This document shows, piece by piece, positions 42,579 through 51,332 of a stretch of 64,000 bases of DNA (position 1 is its first letter; each line of letters opens with the position of its first letter). The stretch lies in assembly GCF_037478305.1 (NCBI RefSeq), contig NZ_JBBGAZ010000003.1, positions 1-64,000 of the forward strand, written 5' to 3'. The translations under genes and the position numbers were made by a program. The notes beneath the pieces were generated by a model, which saw nothing but the letters and a program-made list of their open reading frames with translations, did no database searches and was not told the origin of the DNA. The DNA is from Cognatishimia coralii. GTDB taxonomy: Bacteria > Pseudomonadota > Alphaproteobacteria > Rhodobacterales > Rhodobacteraceae.

Positions 42579-43262
42579 ATGCCTATCAAAGCTTGCGTTT
42601 TTGACGCCTATGGCACGCTGTTTGACGTCGCCGCTGCCGCTCGCGAAGCGGCGCAAGAACCGGGGCGCGAAGCATTTGCCACCCATTGGCCCAAGGTCGC
42701 GAATGACTGGCGCTTGAAACAGCTGCAATACACCTGGCTGCGTGCCGTCACAGGCGCCCATACGGATTTCTGGCAAGTCACCCAAGAGGGCTTGGACTGG
42801 GCGCTGGAGGCCTCTGGCCTCGCTGAGCCCGCGCTGCGCGAACGGCTTTTGCAGCTTTATTGGGAGCTGTCGGCTTATCCAGAGGTGCCAGAGATGCTGA
42901 AAACCCTGAAAGATCAGGGGTTTGAGACGGCGATCCTGTCCAATGGCTCGCCTGATATGCTCGCAGGCGCGGTCGACAGCGCTGGGATCGGCGATGTGCT
43001 AGACGATGTGCTCAGCGTGGAGAGCGTGGGTATCTTCAAACCAGACGCCTCGGTCTATGAGCTGGTGACAAACCGCTTTGGATGCGCCCGAGACGCAGTG
43101 CTCTTTGTGTCCTCAAACGGCTGGGACGCCGCAGGGGCCGCTGGTTTTGGGTTCACAACGGCTTGGGTCAACCGCGCAGGCGAGCCGATGGACCGCTTGC
43201 CATGGACCCCGCATCATGTTCTGTCTGACCTCACCACAATTCCAGATTTAGCGAGGGCCTGA
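42579..43262 (+). CDS. haloacid dehalogenase type II family protein
   Basis: A 227-residue HAD-superfamily enzyme of the L-2-haloacid dehalogenase group. Nucleophile Asp9 is in VFDAYGTLFDV, the second motif is ILSNGSPDML, and a Lys and Asp follow in IFKPDASVYELV and the SSNGWDAAGA segment, as in true dehalogenases. The activity could be dehalogenation of 2-haloacids or a related phosphatase. GGAGG precedes the ATG. It heads a co-directional run and overlaps the next ATG by one base. Confidence 0.88.
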   Translation: MPIKACVFDAYGTLFDVAAAAREAAQEPGREAFATHWPKVANDWRLKQLQYTWLRAVTGAHTDFWQVTQEGLDWALEASGLAEPALRERLLQLYWELSAYPEVPEMLKTLKDQGFETAILSNGSPDMLAGAVDSAGIGDVLDDVLSVESVGIFKPDASVYELVTNRFGCARDAVLFVSSNGWDAAGAAGFGFTTAWVNRAGEPMDRLPWTPHHVLSDLTTIPDLARA

Positions 43263-44089
43263 TGGCCAATTTTCAAACCTCTGACGGGGTCACGATTTTT
43301 TATACCGATGAGGGCACCAAAGAGGTCCCCGTCCTTTGCCTCTCAGGCCTAACCCGTAATTCCACCGATTTCAGCTATATCGACGGCCATCTCCCCGGCG
43401 CGCGGCTGATCAAGATGGATTATCGCGGGCGCGGCAAATCCGATTGGGTCGAGGATTTCACCACCTATTCCGTCTTGCGCGAAGCCCAAGACGCGATTGA
43501 ATTGATGGACCATCTGGGTCTCGAGAGGTTCGCCATTCTGGGCACTTCGCGCGGCGGGCTAATTGCGATGACGCTGGGCGCAATGTGTATGGATCGTCTG
43601 ATCGGCGTTGCGATGAACGATATCGGGCCGGAACTGGACACAGCGGGTCTGTCGGCCATCATGGGCTATCTGGGGCGTCCGCCCGTGTGGAAAACCTACG
43701 CTGAAGCAGCTGCGGTCCGGTCCAGCGTCATGGCAGGGTTTGCCAATGTGCCCGACAGCCGCTGGCGCGAAGAAGTCGAGAAACAGCATCACCAGACACC
43801 GAACGGCCTGATCAACACCTACGACCCCAAACTGCGGGACGCGGTCGAGGCCGCAAGCCTGCAAGCCGTGCCGGACCTTTGGCCCTTTTTTAAAGCCTTC
43901 GCTCATCTCCCTGTGGCCCTGATCCGAGGCGCGAACTCCGACCTTTTGTCCGCGACCGCCTTTGAGCGCATGCAAAAGGAACTGCCCGATGCTCTGGCCG
44001 TCACCGTCGCGGACCGCGGTCACATCCCCTTCCTAGATGAACCCGAAGCGTTGGACACCCTGCGTGCGTGGATTGCGAGGCTCACATGA
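43262..44089 (+). CDS. alpha/beta hydrolase
   Basis: A 275-residue alpha/beta-hydrolase-fold enzyme. The nucleophile elbow is GTSRGGLIAM, with DYRGRGKSDW upstream (oxyanion/HG-like region), and the catalytic His is in DRGHIPFLDEPEALD. It starts one base before the previous stop and its own stop overlaps the following ATG by ATGA, so it sits in a tightly coupled operon with a dehalogenase and a dehydratase. Substrate unknown. Confidence 0.88.
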   Translation: MANFQTSDGVTIFYTDEGTKEVPVLCLSGLTRNSTDFSYIDGHLPGARLIKMDYRGRGKSDWVEDFTTYSVLREAQDAIELMDHLGLERFAILGTSRGGLIAMTLGAMCMDRLIGVAMNDIGPELDTAGLSAIMGYLGRPPVWKTYAEAAAVRSSVMAGFANVPDSRWREEVEKQHHQTPNGLINTYDPKLRDAVEAASLQAVPDLWPFFKAFAHLPVALIRGANSDLLSATAFERMQKELPDALAVTVADRGHIPFLDEPEALDTLRAWIARLT

Positions 44090-45057
44090 ACATAGACATG
44101 ATCGAAGCCGCCGCCGAGCGGCTCAGGGGACATGCAAGACGCACACCGCTTCTATCGTCTCCGTTTTTGGACGAGATCGCCGGACGGCGTGCTTTCGTGA
44201 AACCTGAAAACCTGCAGCACACCGGGTCGTTTAAGTTTCGCGGCGGATGGTCTGCGGTCTCAGCACTCAGCGACGCACAGAGAAAACAGGGCGTAATCGC
44301 GTTTTCTTCAGGCAATCACGCGCAGGGAGTGGCATCTGCGGCATCGGCCCATGGCGTCAAAGCCGTGATCGTTATGCCTGCCGATGCGCCACAGATTAAA
44401 ATCGACAACACCCGTGCTTTGGGGGCCGACGTCGTGCTCTATGACCGCGCAGGGGGCGAAAGCCGCGAAGAAGCTGCGGAGGCTTACACCAAAGCTGGCA
44501 TGATCCTAATCCGCCCCTATGACGACGCTCAGGTCATCGCGGGCCAAGGCACCACAGGCCTTGAGATTGCCGAACAAGCGGCGGAGGTCGGCATTGATGC
44601 GGCAGAGGTTTTGATCTGTACAGGCGGCGGTGGCTTGTCTGCGGGAATTTCCTTGGCGCTAGAAGCCAAAGCGCCAAAGATGAAAGTACGCACCTGTGAG
44701 CCACAAGGGTTTGACGACGTACGCATCTCGCTCGAAACCGGTACGATCACGGCCCACAATAGCCCGGCAAAAGGCCTCTGTGACGCAATCCTCACGCCAG
44801 CCCCCGGCGAGATGACCTTCCCCATCCTCCACCGCCTCGCAGGCCAAGGCATCGCGGTCTCTGATGAAGAGGCCAAGCGCGCCATGGCGTTGGCCTTCAA
44901 CCGCCTCAAAGTGGTGCTGGAACCCGGCGGCGCGGTGTCGCTTGCGGCGGCTCTCTTTCATGGCGACGCGCTCACTATGGACGCCACCATCGCCGTCACC
45001 ACCGGCGGCAACGTCGACCCAGCGCTCTTTGCCCACGTCCTTCAGACCTACGGATAG
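44086..45057 (+). CDS. threonine/serine dehydratase-family PLP protein
   Basis: A 323-residue fold-type II PLP enzyme. The PLP lysine lies in HTGSFKFRGGWSAV, followed by SSGNHAQGVASAA, and the glycine-rich phosphate loop is TGGGGLSAG. These are typical of threonine/serine dehydratases and of serine racemases. There is no C-terminal ACT domain, so it is catabolic or a racemase rather than biosynthetic IlvA. I chose ATG 44086, which overlaps the upstream stop (ATGA). The specific substrate is unclear. Confidence 0.9.
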   Translation: MNIDMIEAAAERLRGHARRTPLLSSPFLDEIAGRRAFVKPENLQHTGSFKFRGGWSAVSALSDAQRKQGVIAFSSGNHAQGVASAASAHGVKAVIVMPADAPQIKIDNTRALGADVVLYDRAGGESREEAAEAYTKAGMILIRPYDDAQVIAGQGTTGLEIAEQAAEVGIDAAEVLICTGGGGLSAGISLALEAKAPKMKVRTCEPQGFDDVRISLETGTITAHNSPAKGLCDAILTPAPGEMTFPILHRLAGQGIAVSDEEAKRAMALAFNRLKVVLEPGGAVSLAAALFHGDALTMDATIAVTTGGNVDPALFAHVLQTYG

Positions 45058-45062
45058 ATCCC

Positions 45063-46250
45063 ATGCATTTCACGCTTGCGTCTTTTAATGTCAAAAACCT
45101 GATCGGAGCGGATCAGGAGTATTATCGCTTCCAGTCCTACACACCCGAGGAACATGCGTGGAAAGTCGATTGGATGGCGGATCAGATCCTGTCGATGGAT
45201 TCCGATATCATCGGCTTTCAAGAAATCTTTGAAGAAGACGCGCTGCGCCATGTGATCGAGGAAACCAACGAGCGTGGCGCCGCACTCAATGCCGCCGTGA
45301 TCCCCAGCCGCGACAAACGCTATCACCGCAAGACGATCTTTAAAAAACTGGGGTTTGACCCCTATGACACAGGCCACATCGCCTTTGCAAAGAACGTGAA
45401 TGACACAGGCGAACCCGGCAATCGCCGCCCGGGCGTCGCGGTCCTCAGCCGGTTTGGGTTTGTCGGAGACCCAGAGGTCACTCAGGACCTACCCGAGCCG
45501 CTCGACATTCCCATGCAGGATCTGACCGGAGGCGACGGCGGGTCGATCCGGATCACCCGTCTCTCCCGCCCGATCCTCAAAGTGCGCGTGCCTGTGGGCG
45601 ATCACGTGGTGACGCTTTTCAACTGCCACCTGAAGTCCAAGCTCGGCGAGTTCCCCCGGCCCGATCACGGAGGCCCTGCCCCGGAGGCGGACCTCACTCA
45701 ATATGATCCAATTGGCCGTGCCCTTGGATCCCTACGCGCCGCCGTCCGCCGCATGGCAGAGGCTTGGGTTCTGCGCCGCGAGATCGTTAGGGAACTTGAG
45801 GCCGGTAACCCCGTCGCCGTCACCGGCGATTTCAACGATGGCGAAAACGCGGTCAGCTCGGAAATCATCTCGGGCGAGACACCATTCAAAAACTACGCCT
45901 GGATGCTGCGCCACGACGCTGAAACGCCGCGCGATCGCTACAGCGAGGCCGAGGACCACCAGATCCGCGCGGCTTTGCTGAAAATGCAGCTTGTCTCCGC
46001 CGAGAACCTCTTCCTGCGCAAGAGCCTGCGCGATGTGGTCTATACGACCGCCTTCGGCGGCGTGCATGAAAGCATTGACCAGATTTACCTGTCGCGACAT
46101 TTCAACCCTGACAATCCCGACCGGATCGGCGATATGGAGTACTTTAGCGTCTTTAACGACCATCTCACCGACGGCAGCCACCCCGAAGCGCCCTATAACA
46201 AACTGGCCTCTGATCACGGGCAGATCATGGCCCATATGCGATTGAAATGA
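45063..46250 (+). CDS. endonuclease/exonuclease/phosphatase (EEP) family protein
   Basis: A 395-residue member of the EEP superfamily, which includes DNase I-like nucleases and phosphodiesterases. The metal site residues are visible in SFNVKNLI, FQEIFEEDAL (Asn/Glu), NCHLKSK, TGDFND and the final SDHGQIM. No signal peptide is evident. Being the middle of a run of metabolic enzymes, it may be a phosphatase rather than a nuclease, but the sequence cannot decide. Confidence 0.88.
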   Translation: MHFTLASFNVKNLIGADQEYYRFQSYTPEEHAWKVDWMADQILSMDSDIIGFQEIFEEDALRHVIEETNERGAALNAAVIPSRDKRYHRKTIFKKLGFDPYDTGHIAFAKNVNDTGEPGNRRPGVAVLSRFGFVGDPEVTQDLPEPLDIPMQDLTGGDGGSIRITRLSRPILKVRVPVGDHVVTLFNCHLKSKLGEFPRPDHGGPAPEADLTQYDPIGRALGSLRAAVRRMAEAWVLRREIVRELEAGNPVAVTGDFNDGENAVSSEIISGETPFKNYAWMLRHDAETPRDRYSEAEDHQIRAALLKMQLVSAENLFLRKSLRDVVYTTAFGGVHESIDQIYLSRHFNPDNPDRIGDMEYFSVFNDHLTDGSHPEAPYNKLASDHGQIMAHMRLK

Positions 46251-47054
46251 ATGAAGATCGACCTCGGCACTCATAGCCTTAACGTGATCGATGAAGGCCC
46301 GCGCGACGGCGCGCCTTTGGTGCTGTTGCATGCACTCGGGACGGGCGCGCATCTTTGGGAGGATATGATCGAGCACCTGCCTCCGGGTCTTAGGATCATA
46401 CGCCCAGATATGCGTGGGCATCGCGATAGCACGGCGCCTGAGGGTGCTTATAAGATGGGCAGTCTGGTGCGCGATGTGGAACGGGTTCTGGATCAGCTTG
46501 AGGTCCGCGATGCGGTTGTCGTCGGCCTGTCGATTGGCGGCATGGTGGCGCAGGGGTTGGCTGTGAAGCGGCTGGATATCGTGCGTGGCCTGGTGCTGGC
46601 GAACACCTCGGCGCGGGTTGGGATTGCCAGCCAATGGGACAAGCAAATCGAAGAGGTGCGCGCTAAAGGCACCGGCGGCATGACAAGCCGCACGATTGAG
46701 GCGTGGTTCACTAAAGACTGGCATCTGACCGGCAAGACCGAGCCTTGGCGCAAAAGCCTCGCGAGCCTGCCGGATGAGGTGGTGATCGGCTATATGGAGG
46801 CGGTGAAAACCACTGATTTTTACACGCCGACAAGCGGTCTGCGCCTGCCGACCTTGGGGCTCGCCAGCTTAGAGGACAAGATCATCCCGCCCGACATGAC
46901 CCGAGAGACCGTAGAGCTTATTCCGGGCTCAAAAGTCGAAATCATTCGCAAATCCGGGCATCTTTCGCCCGTGGATCAGCCGATTTCTTTTGCGATGTCC
47001 TTGGTGCAATTCCTCAAAGATATCGGCCACATAGCCCAAGACGCGGAAATTTGA
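46251..47054 (+). CDS. 3-oxoadipate enol-lactonase-like alpha/beta hydrolase (PcaD type)
   Basis: A 267-residue alpha/beta hydrolase of the PcaD-like group. LVLLHALGTGAHLWEDM begins the fold, the nucleophile elbow is GLSIGGMVAQG, and the late His is in KSGHLSPVDQPISF. Such enzymes open the lactone of 3-oxoadipate in the beta-ketoadipate pathway, but no other pca genes are nearby, so the substrate may be a different lactone or ester. It begins directly after the EEP stop. Confidence 0.82.
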   Translation: MKIDLGTHSLNVIDEGPRDGAPLVLLHALGTGAHLWEDMIEHLPPGLRIIRPDMRGHRDSTAPEGAYKMGSLVRDVERVLDQLEVRDAVVVGLSIGGMVAQGLAVKRLDIVRGLVLANTSARVGIASQWDKQIEEVRAKGTGGMTSRTIEAWFTKDWHLTGKTEPWRKSLASLPDEVVIGYMEAVKTTDFYTPTSGLRLPTLGLASLEDKIIPPDMTRETVELIPGSKVEIIRKSGHLSPVDQPISFAMSLVQFLKDIGHIAQDAEI

Positions 47055-47145
47055 CCCGACGGCAAATCACCGAAACTGAACTGATCAGTTTGATTTTGCA
47101 TTTAAATCCCTTATCTCTGACCCCTAAGAGGGTTTGGGGACCGTT

Positions 47146-48363
47146 ATGTCATCAAGATTGCCGATCATCTTCATCGTTATGACTGTTGTGATTGATGCCA
47201 TGGGCATCGGTCTGATCATGCCTGTAATGCCTGATCTGATCCAAGAGGTTCAGGGCGTCGGCATCTCTGATGCGGCGATCTGGGGTGGCATTCTGGCTGC
47301 GTCCTTTGCGGCGATGCAATTCCTGTTTGGCCCCTTCCTTGGCAACCTGTCTGACCGCTATGGCCGCAGACCCGTCCTGCTGATTTCCCTGACCGTCATG
47401 GCGCTTGATTACATCGTCATGGCTCTGGCGGGCAGCATCTGGCTTTTGCTGGCAGGCCGGATCGTCGGAGGAATCACCGCCGCGACGCATTCCACCGCCA
47501 GCGCCTATATGGCGGACATCTCAACGCCGGATCAAAAGGCCAAGAACTTTGGCCTGATTGGTGCCGGTTTTGGCATTGGTTTCGTCCTTGGCCCAGCGCT
47601 TGGGGGTATGCTTGCGGAATTTGGCACCCGCGCGCCGTTCTTTGCGGCCGCAGCCCTTGCCGGCGCGAATGTGATCCTTGGCTATTTCGTCCTGAAAGAA
47701 ACCGTCACAGACGAGATCCGCCGTCCTTTCCGCTGGAAACGCGCGAACCCGCTAGGTGCCTTTGCCGCCGTGTCCAAGCTCCCAAACCTTGGCGCGCTTC
47801 TTTTGGTGTTTTTCTTCTATCAGGTCTCGGCCTATGTGTACCCCGCGATCTGGAGCTATTTCACCGCCGAAGCCTTTGGCTGGAGCGTCAGCATGATCGG
47901 GATATCTCTGGCCGTGTTCGGGATTTTCTACGCTGCCAGCCAAGCTCTTTTGGTGCAGCCTTTGATCAATCGCTTCGGCTATCGCGGCACGGTGATTTTC
48001 GGTCTCGGTCTCGAAATTTTCGCCATGCTTTTCATTGGCTTGGTGCCCAGCGGCATGTTGATCCTCGCCTTCACGCCGATCGCAGCCCTCGCCTCTATAG
48101 GCCTACCCGCCCTGCAAGGCATCATGTCCCGTGTGGTCCCTGACGACGCACAAGGAGAACTGCAAGGTGTGCTTACCTCTGTGGCGGCCATTGGCATGGT
48201 GATTTCGCCCTTGGTAATGAACCAAACCTTCGCCTTTTTCACGCGCGAGTCAGCCCCGATCTACTTGCCCGGCGCATCCTTTCTGCTGGCAGCGGTCCTG
48301 ATGGGCATCGCCATCGTGATCTTTACGTGGCGTAGTGCATCACAAGCGACACAAAACGCATAA
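47146..48363 (+). CDS. MFS transporter (TetA/multidrug type)
   Basis: A 405-residue major facilitator protein with about twelve membrane helices. The signature motif A, GNLSDRYGRRPVL, follows helix 2, and the helix 5 region has GFVLGPALGGMLAE (motif C, antiporter type). This suggests proton-coupled efflux of a drug or metabolite. I start at ATG 47146 after GGGGA; the frame extends to 47134. It lies between a lactonase-like gene and an alcohol dehydrogenase, so it may instead move a substrate of the local enzymes. Confidence 0.9.
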   Translation: MSSRLPIIFIVMTVVIDAMGIGLIMPVMPDLIQEVQGVGISDAAIWGGILAASFAAMQFLFGPFLGNLSDRYGRRPVLLISLTVMALDYIVMALAGSIWLLLAGRIVGGITAATHSTASAYMADISTPDQKAKNFGLIGAGFGIGFVLGPALGGMLAEFGTRAPFFAAAALAGANVILGYFVLKETVTDEIRRPFRWKRANPLGAFAAVSKLPNLGALLLVFFFYQVSAYVYPAIWSYFTAEAFGWSVSMIGISLAVFGIFYAASQALLVQPLINRFGYRGTVIFGLGLEIFAMLFIGLVPSGMLILAFTPIAALASIGLPALQGIMSRVVPDDAQGELQGVLTSVAAIGMVISPLVMNQTFAFFTRESAPIYLPGASFLLAAVLMGIAIVIFTWRSASQATQNA

Positions 48364-48438
48364 AACTTTGTCGCAATCGGGCGGTCAGCTGCTAGCGTTA
48401 ACTCACCAAGCTGGTGCGAGTTAACAAGGAATACCGAC

Positions 48439-49524
48439 ATGGCCCTAGTCAAAGCTGCTGTCTGCCACGAATTTGGCAAACCCCTCTCTATCGAAGACGT
48501 CGAGCTGCGCGCGCCGATTTCTGGCGAGGTCGAGGTGACCCTCGCTGCCGTCGCGATTTGCCACTCGGATATCTCCTATGCCGATGGCGCATGGGGCGGG
48601 TCTTTGCCTGCGGTCTATGGCCATGAGGCGGCGGGTGTCATTACCGCGATGGGGGACAATGTGACAGGTCATCAGGTGGGCGACAAAGTGGTTGTGACCC
48701 TCATTCGCGCCTGTGGCACCTGCCCAGCCTGCGCGGCCGGAACGCCGACGATCTGTCAAACCGCCTATGACGGAGACAAAGGGCCACTGACCATGCCCGA
48801 CGGCAGCAAGTTGCACCAAGCTATGGCTTGTGGAGCCTTCGCCGAGAAGGTCGTCGTTGACCAAAGCCAAATCGCCGAGATCCCAGAGGATATGTCCTCG
48901 ACCTGCGCGAGCCTCTTGGCTTGCGGCGTCATCACCGGCGTAGGCGCTGTGGTGAATGCGGCGCAATTGCGTGCCGGTCAGGACGTCGTGGTCATTGGCG
49001 CGGGTGGTGTCGGCCTGAACGCCATCCAAGGCGCGCGTATCGCGGGGGCTCGCCGGATCGTCGCCGTGGATATGAGCGAAGACAAGCTTGAAATCGCGAA
49101 GGAATTTGGCGCAACCCACGGTGTGCTCGCCACGGAAGACAAACCCTGGCGCGCCGCCAAAGAGGCCCTCGGAGGACGAGGGGCAGATGCGGTACTTGTC
49201 ACTGTGGGGGCCGCCCCTGCCTATGACGCCGCGCCAAATTACCTCGCCTATGGAGGCAAGATGATCATGGTCGGCATGCCTCACACGGGCGCGGTGTCCA
49301 CCTATGAGGCTGCGAATTTCGCCGCCGTAGGGCAGAGCATGATCGGCTCGAAAATGGGTGACGTGGTTGTACCGCGCGACATCCCGTGGATGGCGGACCT
49401 CTATGAACAGGGCCGTTTGAAGCTGGACGAGCTGGTGTCTGGCACATGGACGCTCGATCAAATCAACGAAGCCATCGCCGACACAAAAACCGGCACAGCC
49501 AAGCGCAACGTCATCGTGTTCTAA
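48439..49524 (+). CDS. zinc-dependent alcohol dehydrogenase
   Basis: A 361-residue medium-chain dehydrogenase. The catalytic zinc site begins with GHEAAG, and a full structural zinc lobe CGTCPACAAGTPTIC (four cysteines) is present, as in class III-type enzymes. The Rossmann motif VVIGAGGVGLNAI is followed by VDMSEDKLEIAKEFGA. Class III members oxidise S-hydroxymethyl-glutathione, but this one is short for that role, so a broader alcohol or aldehyde substrate is more likely. AAGGA precedes the ATG. Confidence 0.9.
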   Translation: MALVKAAVCHEFGKPLSIEDVELRAPISGEVEVTLAAVAICHSDISYADGAWGGSLPAVYGHEAAGVITAMGDNVTGHQVGDKVVVTLIRACGTCPACAAGTPTICQTAYDGDKGPLTMPDGSKLHQAMACGAFAEKVVVDQSQIAEIPEDMSSTCASLLACGVITGVGAVVNAAQLRAGQDVVVIGAGGVGLNAIQGARIAGARRIVAVDMSEDKLEIAKEFGATHGVLATEDKPWRAAKEALGGRGADAVLVTVGAAPAYDAAPNYLAYGGKMIMVGMPHTGAVSTYEAANFAAVGQSMIGSKMGDVVVPRDIPWMADLYEQGRLKLDELVSGTWTLDQINEAIADTKTGTAKRNVIVF

Positions 49525-49580
49525 GGCGCGCTTGCGCCCGCGAAGACTTCGTCGCAAGCTCACATCCAAAGGAGAGCCTC

Positions 49581-50810
49581 ATGCGTCTGATTGATCTGGA
49601 TGTCATCGTCACAAGCCCCCCTGCGCCAGGTTGGGGTGGCCGCTACTGGATATTGGTCAAACTGCGCACCGACACGGGCCTTGTTGGCTGGGGCGAATGC
49701 TATGCGGCCTCGGTGGGCCCCGAGGCGATGACCCATGTGATCCGCGATGTCTTTGAGCGGCATATGCAGGGCGAGAACCCCGAGGACATCGAATTGATGT
49801 TCCGTAAGGTCTATTCCTCTGGCTTCACGCAGCGTCCGGACCTGACCGTGATGGGCGCGTTTTCCGGGTTAGAGATCGCCTGCTGGGACATTTTGGGCAA
49901 AGATCGCGGCCGCCCTGTCTATGCGCTTTTAGGCGGGAAGATGAATGAAAGGCTGCGGGCCTATACCTACCTCTACCCCCTGCCCGAACATGACAAAAAC
50001 GCCTTTTGGACATCGCCCGCCATGCATGCCGAAGCGGCGGCTGATCTTTTGGCCCAAGGCTATACGGCGATGAAATTTGACCCAGCGGGTCCTTACACAA
50101 TGCGCGGCGGCCATATGCCGGCGATGCGTGACATCACTATGTCTGAGGCCATGTGCCAAGCCATTCGTGGCGCAGTGGGCGATGAAGCGGACCTATTGTT
50201 CGGAACCCACGGGCAATTCACGACGGCTGGCGCGATCCGGCTTGGTCAGGCCTTGGAAAAATACAGCCCGCTCTGGTTTGAGGAACCGATTCCGCCAGAC
50301 AATGCACCAGAAATGGCGAAAGTCGCGCAAGCCGTGCGCGTGCCCGCGGCCACCGGCGAGCGTCTGACGACCAAGGCCGAATTCGCCGAAGTCCTGCGCC
50401 TGGGTGCCGCTACGATCCTGCAACCCGCGCTGGGTCGCGTCGGTGGCATATGGGAGGCCAAAAAGATCGCAGCCCTCGCCGAAGTCCACAACGCGCAGAT
50501 GGCCCCGCATCTTTATGCGGGTCCGGTGGAATGGGCCGCCAACATCCATTTCGGCATCTCGATCCCTAATATTCTGATGGTCGAAACCATCGAAACACCT
50601 TTCCACAAGAATCTGATCAAAGGCGGCATTCGCGTCGAAGACGGCTTTGTCCACGCGCCCACCGAACCCGGCCTTGGCATCGAAGTCGACGAAGACCTTG
50701 CCCGCGCGCATCCTTTCACCGGCCACGACCTACATCTGAACATGCAGGACGATCCTTGCGACTATGTGAATGGCAACTCTTTTGCTGGTGGCGCGCCACC
50801 TCTTGAATAA
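49581..50810 (+). CDS. mandelate racemase/muconate lactonizing enzyme family protein
   Basis: A 409-residue enolase-superfamily enzyme. The N-terminal lid has GWGECYAASVG, and the barrel carries MKFDPAGPYTMRGGHMP, GTHGQFTTAGAI, FEEPIPPDNAPE, ATGERL and MAPHLYAGP. The PHLY and GTHGQ placement resembles sugar-acid dehydratases (galactonate/mannonate-type) more than racemases. AAGGAG lies eight bases before ATG 49581, so an earlier frame start at 49446 inside the ADH gene is rejected. Probably dehydrates an aldonic acid; the exact sugar is unknown. Confidence 0.88.
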   Translation: MRLIDLDVIVTSPPAPGWGGRYWILVKLRTDTGLVGWGECYAASVGPEAMTHVIRDVFERHMQGENPEDIELMFRKVYSSGFTQRPDLTVMGAFSGLEIACWDILGKDRGRPVYALLGGKMNERLRAYTYLYPLPEHDKNAFWTSPAMHAEAAADLLAQGYTAMKFDPAGPYTMRGGHMPAMRDITMSEAMCQAIRGAVGDEADLLFGTHGQFTTAGAIRLGQALEKYSPLWFEEPIPPDNAPEMAKVAQAVRVPAATGERLTTKAEFAEVLRLGAATILQPALGRVGGIWEAKKIAALAEVHNAQMAPHLYAGPVEWAANIHFGISIPNILMVETIETPFHKNLIKGGIRVEDGFVHAPTEPGLGIEVDEDLARAHPFTGHDLHLNMQDDPCDYVNGNSFAGGAPPLE

Positions 50811-50870
50811 GTGACTTCGCAAAATGGCGGTTTCTATGCTAGGCTGGGTCAATTGTTTTAGGATTTAGCC

Positions 50871-51218
50871 GTGAATATCCAAAACTCCGCCGACTCTATG
50901 ACGTCTTTTGAAGAAAGCGCAGCCGCTGCGGCGCGCTTCCTGAAAAGCTTTGCGCATGAAGGTCGATTGAAAATCCTTTGCCATCTCTCGACAGGCGAAA
51001 AATCCGTCAGCGAGTTGGAAATTCTATTGGATGCGCGTCAGGCTGCGGTCAGTCAAATGCTTGCGCGCTTACGCGAAGAAGAGATGGTTGAGACCCGCCG
51101 CAACGGAAAGACCGTTTATTACTCTGTCGCAGATCAGACCGTCGCCCAGATTATCGGCGTTCTCTATGAACGGTTTTGCGCCACGGACGCCACGCGTGAA
51201 GATCCCTCAAAAGAGTAA
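50871..51218 (+). CDS. ArsR-family winged-helix repressor
   Basis: A 115-residue ArsR/SmtB-type regulator with a GTG start. The HTH lies in FLKSFAHEGRLKILCHLSTGEKSVSELE, then DARQAAVSQMLARLREEEMVETRR and the wing GKTVYYSVADQ. No cysteine pair suitable for arsenic or zinc sensing is seen in the recognition helix, so it may respond to another signal. It is 61 bp after the enolase-superfamily gene and 115 bp before the Lhr helicase, and might control either. Confidence 0.88.
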   Translation: MNIQNSADSMTSFEESAAAAARFLKSFAHEGRLKILCHLSTGEKSVSELEILLDARQAAVSQMLARLREEEMVETRRNGKTVYYSVADQTVAQIIGVLYERFCATDATREDPSKE

Positions 51219-51332
51219 GAGCGCACCGCGCTTTATGCTCGCCTTTTCTTGACCTTGCCTTGTGCACCTCAGCGCCCTAGCGTTCCTTAAATTCTCGCTT
51301 TAGCTCAACCGTCAAAGGTCTTACGCGCAGCT

